Of a stretch of 10,766 nucleotides of DNA, positions 6,542-10,766 are shown piece after piece (within the stretch, counting starts at the first letter, position 1; each line of letters begins with the position of its first letter). The notes under the pieces were generated by a model. The model saw only the letters and a list, made by a program, of their open reading frames with translations. It ran no database searches and was not told the DNA's origin. The stretch is from Actinomycetes bacterium (lineage in GTDB: Bacteria > Actinomycetota > Actinomycetes > Actinomycetales > Microbacteriaceae). The position numbers were made by a program, and so were the translations under genes. The stretch lies in contig JAUHVN010000071.1 in assembly GCA_030425055.1 (NCBI GenBank), positions 1 to 10,766 of the forward strand, in the 5' to 3' direction.

Positions 6542-7045
6542 TCAGCGCGGCAGGTTCTGCTCGATCACCGAGACGATCGCCGGGTCGTCGGGCTTGAGCT
6601 GAGGGCGGAAGCGGTGCACCGCGCCGTCGGGCGTGAGCACGAACTTCTCGAAGTTCCAGCGGATTCGCCCTGCGTGCCCGCCTTCGTCGGGGTTCTGCTT
6701 GAGCGCCTTGTAGAGCGGAGCCGCCTTGCCACCGTTGACCTTGACCTTGTCGAACACCGGGAAGCTCACGCCCCACGTGGTCGAGCAGTACTCGAGGATC
6801 TCGTCCATCGACCCCGGCTCCTGACCCATGAACTGGTTGCAGGGGAAGCCGAGCACGGTGAATCCACGCTCGGCGTACGCCTTCTGCAGCTGCTCGAGCT
6901 GCTCGTATTGCGGAGTCAGTCCGCACCTCGAGGCGACATTGACCACGAGGACAACGTCGTCGGCATAGTCGCCGAGCGTCGCCGTGGCCCCGTCGGCGGT
7001 CTGGAACGGAATCTCGCGCAGGTCGGTCGCCGTCTTGTCGGTCAT
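6542..7045 (-). CDS. cysteine-type glutathione peroxidase family protein
   Basis: A thiol peroxidase of the glutathione peroxidase family (BtuE/BsaA/Gpo-like) that reduces hydrogen peroxide and organic hydroperoxides in the cytoplasm. The 167-residue product has the normal length. Seen: peroxidatic Cys41 in NVASRCGLT (36-44), LGFPCNQF (65-72), Gln75 in GQEPG, and the Trp130-Asn131 pair in RIRWNFEKF, together the catalytic tetrad of the family. Cys87, in the helix after EPG, is where the resolving cysteine of thioredoxin-dependent members lies. Actinobacteria generally lack glutathione, so thioredoxin (or another thiol system) is the likely reductant, by inference. There is no selenocysteine codon. 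The ATG at 7045 follows a -10-like TAGCCT by 6 bases, suggesting a leaderless mRNA. It converges on the upstream membrane protein gene with 16 bases between stops. Confidence 0.95.
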   Translation of the reverse strand: MTDKTATDLREIPFQTADGATATLGDYADDVVLVVNVASRCGLTPQYEQLEQLQKAYAERGFTVLGFPCNQFMGQEPGSMDEILEYCSTTWGVSFPVFDKVKVNGGKAAPLYKALKQNPDEGGHAGRIRWNFEKFVLTPDGAVHRFRPQLKPDDPAIVSVIEQNLPR

Positions 7046-7051
7046 GCCCCC

Positions 7052-7057
7052 AGGCTA
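7052..7057 (-). promoter_or_regulatory. -10-like hexamer for the peroxidase gene
   Basis: TAGCCT, read on the minus strand, fits TANNNT and ends exactly 6 bases before the ATG at 7045. The gap is GGGGGC, not a good Shine-Dalgarno sequence. No -35 match is visible. Confidence 0.45.
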
Positions 7058-7091
7058 CGATGCCGCGGGATACCCGGGGGCGTGCGTCTGG

Positions 7092-7097
7092 GAGAAT
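7092..7097 (+). promoter_or_regulatory. -10-like hexamer for the dusB-dgt-dnaG unit
   Basis: GAGAAT ends exactly 6 bases before the GTG at 7104. It differs from TANNNT only at the first position and resembles the recO hexamer GATAAT. The gap GGGGGA is purine-rich but abuts the GTG, too close for ordinary ribosome binding, so leaderless initiation is the simpler reading. Confidence 0.42.
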
Positions 7098-7103
7098 GGG
7101 GGA

Positions 7104-8270
7104 GTGACCACCGCCATCGCCCCTGCCCGGACGCTGCGCATCGGGCCGATCGCGCTCGATGCGCCCGTCGTGCTGGCGCCCATGGCCGGCATCACCAACA
7201 CCGCGTTCCGCCGCCTGTGCCGCGAGTACGGCGCCGGCCTGTACGTGAGCGAGATGATCACGTCGCGCGCTCTCGTCGAGCGCAACGACACCACGATGCG
7301 GCTCATCACGCACCACGAATCTGAAACGCCTCGCTCGATCCAGCTGTACGGCGTCGATCCCGCGACCGTCGAGGGCGCCGTGCGCGTGCTCGTCGACGAG
7401 GACCGTGCCGACCACATCGACCTGAACTTCGGATGCCCCGTGCCCAAGGTCACGCGCAAGGGCGGTGGTGCGGCACTGCCGTGGAAGCTCGGCCTCTTCC
7501 GCGACATCGTCACGCGCGCCGCGCGCGCGGCCGGCGACATCCCGCTCACGGTCAAGATGCGCAAGGGCATCGACGCCGACCACCTCACGTTCCTCGACGC
7601 CGGCCGCATCGCCGAAGACGCCGGCGTCGCGGCCGTCGCCCTGCACGCCCGCACCGCCTCGGAGTTCTACTCGGGTCAGGCGGACTGGTCGGCGATCACC
7701 GCGCTGAAGGAGGTTGTCACGAGCGTGCCGGTGCTCGGCAACGGCGACATCTGGTCCGCCGACGACGCGGCGCGCATGATGGCCGAGACCGGGTGCGACG
7801 GCGTCGTGGTCGGACGCGGATGCCTCGGTCGGCCGTGGCTCTTCGGCGACCTGGCTCGCGCACTCGGGGGACCGCAGGCCGCCGCGGGCCCGCCCGTCGA
7901 CGCCACGCTCGGCTTCGTCGCGGCCGCGTTCCGCCGGCACGCGGAACTGCTGGTGGAGTTCTTCGACGACGAGGGCCGCGGCTGCCGCGACATCCGTAAG
8001 CACGTCGCGTGGTACTTCAAGGGATACCCGGTCGGCGGCGACCTGCGCGCGCGCCTGGCCACCGTCTCGTCCCTCGCCGAGATCGACGACCTGCTGTCCG
8101 AGCTCGACCTCGACGCACCGTACCCGGGTGCCGCGGCGGAAGGTCAGCGGGGCCGCGCCGGAAGCCCGAAGCGGACGGCACTGCCGGAGGGCTGGCTGTC
8201 GTCGCGCGACCTCGGTGCCGAGGCATCCTGCGCCCTCGCCGATGCGGAACTCGACCACAGTGGCGGCTGA
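7104..8270 (+). CDS. dusB: tRNA-dihydrouridine synthase (DusB family)
   Basis: A flavin (FMN) enzyme that reduces specific uridines in tRNA to dihydrouridine with NADPH. The 388-residue product starts with a TIM barrel: APMAGITNTAFR (25-36) is the FMN-binding signature of the family, and NFGCPVPKVTRKGGG (108-122) holds the catalytic Cys111. KMRKG (151-155), LHARTASEFYSG (180-191), NGDIWS (213-218) and VGRGCLGRPWLF (236-247) are further phosphate and substrate-contact motifs. A helical tRNA-binding domain follows (about 265-335), with RKHVAWYFKG (298-307). The last 50 residues are a less conserved tail, which accounts for a length somewhat above the E. coli enzyme. GTG at 7104 is the start because conserved sequence begins soon after; an open frame upstream runs into the divergent peroxidase gene. 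The gene overlaps the next one, forming a unit with dgt and dnaG. The uridine position modified cannot be read from sequence. Confidence 0.95.
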   Translation: MTTAIAPARTLRIGPIALDAPVVLAPMAGITNTAFRRLCREYGAGLYVSEMITSRALVERNDTTMRLITHHESETPRSIQLYGVDPATVEGAVRVLVDEDRADHIDLNFGCPVPKVTRKGGGAALPWKLGLFRDIVTRAARAAGDIPLTVKMRKGIDADHLTFLDAGRIAEDAGVAAVALHARTASEFYSGQADWSAITALKEVVTSVPVLGNGDIWSADDAARMMAETGCDGVVVGRGCLGRPWLFGDLARALGGPQAAAGPPVDATLGFVAAAFRRHAELLVEFFDDEGRGCRDIRKHVAWYFKGYPVGGDLRARLATVSSLAEIDDLLSELDLDAPYPGAAAEGQRGRAGSPKRTALPEGWLSSRDLGAEASCALADAELDHSGG

Positions 8271-9579
8271 CGCCGCGGCGCACGCGGACGGATACGGCGC
8301 GCACGACCGCGAGCGGTTCCACACCGAGCGCCATCGCTCCAGTCGCGACGACTTCGCGCGAGACCGCGCGCGCGTGCTCCATTCGGCGTCGCTGCGCCGC
8401 CTCGCGGCCAAGACCCAGGTGCTGAGCCCCGCGAGTCCCGCGGACTTCGCGCGCAACCGGCTCACGCACTCGCTCGAAGTCGCCCAGGTCGGCCGCGAAC
8501 TCGCGACCGCGCTGCGGCTCGCGCCCGACGTCGTCGACGCGGCGTGCCTGAGCCATGACCTCGGCCATCCTCCCTTCGGGCACAACGGGGAGCGCGCGCT
8601 CAACGACTGGGCGGAGCACATCGGCGGGTTCGAAGGGAATGCGCAGACGCTGCGGATCCTCACGCGGCTGGAGCCGAAGGTGGTCGACGAGTCCGGTCGG
8701 CCGTTCGGACTCAACCTCACCCGCGCGAGCCTCGACGCCGCGTGCAAGTACCCGTGGACGGCCGACCACCCGCTGCCCGACCCCGGCGGACGCCTGAAGT
8801 TCGGCGTCTACCCCGACGACGAGGACGTCTTCCACTGGCTGCGCGACGGCGCTCCGGGCCGCGTCCGCTGCATCGAGGCCGAGGTGATGGACCTGTCGGA
8901 CGACATCGCCTACTCGGTGCACGATTTCGAGGACGCGATCGTCAACGGGTACCTCGACCCCGCCGAGCTCGACGCGGATGCCGGTCACGACGCCCTGCTG
9001 CGCGCCATCCAGGCGTGGGTGGGGTACGACTTCGCGCGCGACGAGCTGGAGGACGCGCTGTATCGCCTGATGCGCATGCCCGAGTGGATCGACGGGTTCG
9101 ACGGTTCGCGCGCCGCCCTCGCCCGTCTGAAGAACCTGACGAGCGACCTCATCGGGCGGTTCGCGCGGGCCGCGACGACCGCGACGCGCGAGGCGCACGC
9201 GGTGGATGTGCTCACGCGCTACTCGGCCCATGTCGTCGTGCCTCGCGTGGTCGAGGCCGAGATGGCGGTGCTCAAGGGAATCGTCGGCGCGGCGGTCGTC
9301 GGGATGGAGGGGCGCAAGCAGCTGTACAAGGAGCAGCGGCGCGTGCTCAAGCGACTGGCGACCGCGCTGTCCGAGCATCCCGATACGCTCGAGCCGATGT
9401 ACGCCGACGACTTCTCCGCGGCGACGACCGATCAGGCGCGTGCGCGCGTGATCGTCGACCAGGTCGCGAGCCTCACCGATCAGCTCGCCATCGCCTGGCA
9501 CGAGCGGCTCGTCGGCGAGGTCGACGGGCCCTCTCTCGGCGTGTGGATGCCGCGGACGCCGGCGGCGGAGCTGCGCTGA
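8242..9579 (+). CDS. dgt: dGTP triphosphohydrolase-like protein
   Basis: An HD-domain dNTP triphosphohydrolase that cleaves dNTPs to the deoxynucleoside and inorganic triphosphate, adjusting nucleotide pools; substrate preference in this actinobacterial subgroup is not certain. The 445-residue product has the HD metal site: His76 in RLTHSLEV, His105-Asp106 in SHDLGHPPFGHNGE (104-117), and Asp221 in LSDDIAYSVHDFED (218-231). The N-terminal RVLHSASLRRLAAKTQV (44-60) is also typical of the family. Two starts are possible: ATG at 8242 (used here, 29-base overlap with dusB) and GTG at 8260 (11-base overlap, with a GGAA 10 bases before it). Neither has a strong ribosome site, and conserved sequence begins after both. 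Its stop shares one base with the dnaG start (TGATG), consistent with coupled translation. Confidence 0.94.
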   Translation: MRNSTTVAADAAAHADGYGAHDRERFHTERHRSSRDDFARDRARVLHSASLRRLAAKTQVLSPASPADFARNRLTHSLEVAQVGRELATALRLAPDVVDAACLSHDLGHPPFGHNGERALNDWAEHIGGFEGNAQTLRILTRLEPKVVDESGRPFGLNLTRASLDAACKYPWTADHPLPDPGGRLKFGVYPDDEDVFHWLRDGAPGRVRCIEAEVMDLSDDIAYSVHDFEDAIVNGYLDPAELDADAGHDALLRAIQAWVGYDFARDELEDALYRLMRMPEWIDGFDGSRAALARLKNLTSDLIGRFARAATTATREAHAVDVLTRYSAHVVVPRVVEAEMAVLKGIVGAAVVGMEGRKQLYKEQRRVLKRLATALSEHPDTLEPMYADDFSAATTDQARARVIVDQVASLTDQLAIAWHERLVGEVDGPSLGVWMPRTPAAELR

Positions 9580-10766
9580 TGGCCGGCCGCATCCGTCAGG
9601 CGGACGTCGACGAGGTGAAGGCGCGTACCGACATCTCCGACATCATCGGCGAGCGAGTGGCGCTCAAGCCGGCGGGTGTCGGCTCGATGAAGGGGCTCTG
9701 CCCGTTCCACGACGAACGCTCCCCGAGCTTCAACGTCCGGCCGCAAGCGGGCTTCTACCACTGCTTCGGGTGCGGCGAGTCGGGCGATGTCTACTCGTTC
9801 CTGCGCAAGATGGACCACCTGTCGTTCGCCGAGGCGGTGGAGCGGCTCGCCGGCCGGATCGGCTACACCCTGCATTACGAAGACGGCGGCACGGCGGCCG
9901 ACACCTCGGGCCGCACGCGGCTCTACGCGGCCAACACCGCCGCGGCCGAGTGGTTCCGCAGCCGACTCGCGACGCCGGATGCCGACATCGCCCGCCGTTT
10001 CCTCGGTGAGCGGGGCTTCGACGCGGGCGCGGCTGCGCACTTCGGCGTGGGGTACGCACCGCAGGGGTGGTCGGGGCTCGTCGAAGCCCTTGGCAAGCAG
10101 GGGTTCACCCCGGAGGAGCTGTTGGCCGCCGGGCTGGTCTCGCAGGGCCAGCGCGGTGTGTACGACCGATTCCGCGGGCGGGCGGTCTGGCCGATCCGCG
10201 ACGTCACGGGGCAGACGATCGGCTTCGGGGCGCGCCGTCTGCACGAAGACGATCAGGGGCCCAAGTACCTCAACACCCCCGAGACGACGATCTACCGCAA
10301 GGCCCATGTGCTGTACGGCCTCGACCTCGCCAAGCGCGACATCTCGCGCGAGCACCGCGTGGTCGTGGTCGAGGGGTACACCGACGTCATGGCGTGTCAC
10401 CTCGCGGGGGTCACGACGGCGATCGCGACGTGCGGCACCGCGTTCGGCGCCGACCACATCACGGTGCTGCGGCGCGTGATGGGCGACGACACCGCCGCGG
10501 GTGAGGTCGTCTTCACGTTCGACCCGGATGCCGCGGGTCAGAAGGCGGCCCTGCGGGCCTTCGCCGATGCGAAGCGGTTCAACGCGCAGACCTACGTCGC
10601 GACAGGACCCGAGGGCCTCGACCCGTGCGATCTGCGACTGCAGCGCGGCGACGGTGCCGTCCGTTCGGTCATCGACACCAAGGTGCCGATGGTCGAGTTC
10701 GTGCTGGATCAGCGGATGGCGCCCTTCGACCGCTCGACCGTCGAGGGGCGTCTGGGGGCGCTGCGC
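9579..10766 (+). CDS. dnaG: DNA primase, N-terminal part (3' end outside window)
   Basis: DnaG makes the RNA primers for replication and works with the DnaB helicase. The visible 396 residues are in frame to the right edge. The N-terminal zinc-binding domain has the CHC2 ligands Cys41, His44, Cys62 and Cys65 (CPFHDER..., YHCFGCGESGD). The catalytic core follows, with RFRGRAVWPI (197-206) and FGARRL (216-221), and the TOPRIM fold with VVVVEGYTDV (261-270; Glu265 is the catalytic acid) and FDPDAAGQ (314-321), which supplies the paired aspartates 315 and 317. The C-terminal helicase-interaction domain (roughly the last 200 residues) is outside the window. The ATG at 9579 overlaps the dgt stop by one base. 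Priming and dNTP pool control in one operon is a sensible pairing, though functional linkage is inferred. Confidence 0.96.
   Translation, partial: MAGRIRQADVDEVKARTDISDIIGERVALKPAGVGSMKGLCPFHDERSPSFNVRPQAGFYHCFGCGESGDVYSFLRKMDHLSFAEAVERLAGRIGYTLHYEDGGTAADTSGRTRLYAANTAAAEWFRSRLATPDADIARRFLGERGFDAGAAAHFGVGYAPQGWSGLVEALGKQGFTPEELLAAGLVSQGQRGVYDRFRGRAVWPIRDVTGQTIGFGARRLHEDDQGPKYLNTPETTIYRKAHVLYGLDLAKRDISREHRVVVVEGYTDVMACHLAGVTTAIATCGTAFGADHITVLRRVMGDDTAAGEVVFTFDPDAAGQKAALRAFADAKRFNAQTYVATGPEGLDPCDLRLQRGDGAVRSVIDTKVPMVEFVLDQRMAPFDRSTVEGRLGALR

Noticed and set aside
6511..6542. Possible terminator stem between the convergent membrane protein and peroxidase genes
   Set aside because: Only short interrupted pairings (CCGCC/GGCGG and GGTG/CACC) and no T-run; not better than expected in GC-rich sequence.
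6984..7103. Upstream ATG start for dusB (40 residues longer)
   Set aside because: It would overlap the divergent peroxidase gene, and the extra residues show no DusB similarity.
6372..8747. Long minus-strand open frame of 791 residues opposite dusB and dgt
   Set aside because: Low-complexity Arg/Ala/His composition, no family motif, and it overlaps the peroxidase in another frame and the motif-rich dusB and dgt genes.
1..10766. tRNA or rRNA genes, CRISPR arrays, insertion sequences, att sites, defence or prophage modules
   Set aside because: Nothing with repeat-spacer structure, transposase or integrase motifs, or RNA gene features was seen on either strand; the window is dense housekeeping sequence with normal-looking genes.

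Overview
The base composition (very high G+C), strong GTG/ATG start usage with stop-start overlaps, and the gene neighbourhood (leuA; recO-uppS; dusB-dgt-dnaG) point to a high-GC actinobacterium, most likely a member of the Microbacteriaceae close to Microbacterium. That family assignment is from memory of gene order and codon style, not from a search. The window is compact chromosomal core DNA. I see no mobile element, RNA gene, CRISPR array, attachment site or pseudogene, and no gene-free stretch longer than about 100 bases.

Layout: (1) the 3' end of leuA (2-isopropylmalate synthase) enters from the left edge on the plus strand and converges, with only 3 bases between stop codons, on a minus-strand TRIC/UPF0126-type membrane channel gene. 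(2) Divergent from that is a plus-strand polytopic membrane protein with GT-C glycosyltransferase features. (3) recO and uppS follow, overlapping by 4 bases (ATGA). (4) A 96-base spacer with several inverted repeats leads into a two-gene unit: a secreted lipoprotein with six cysteines in its mature domain, and a five-helix membrane protein with an extracytoplasmic C-terminal domain (stop-start overlap TGATG). Neither has a function I recognise. (5) A minus-strand cysteine glutathione peroxidase converges on that unit. (6) Divergent from the peroxidase is a dusB-dgt-dnaG unit with overlapping genes; dnaG runs off the right edge.

Functionally, most of this is housekeeping: leucine synthesis, recombination repair (RecO), polyprenyl carrier lipid synthesis (UppS), tRNA dihydrouridine modification (DusB), dNTP hydrolysis (Dgt) and replication priming (DnaG). 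UppS product is the lipid on which GT-C enzymes depend for sugar donors, so a functional link between uppS and the 454-residue membrane protein is possible but only inferred.

Two things stand out. First, five of the transcription-unit starts share a layout in which a -10-like hexamer ends 6 or 7 bases before the start codon, the geometry expected for leaderless mRNAs. Second, the lipoprotein/membrane-protein pair is the part of the window with the least known function, and its upstream spacer is the only one with a long structured leader and a clear Shine-Dalgarno sequence.
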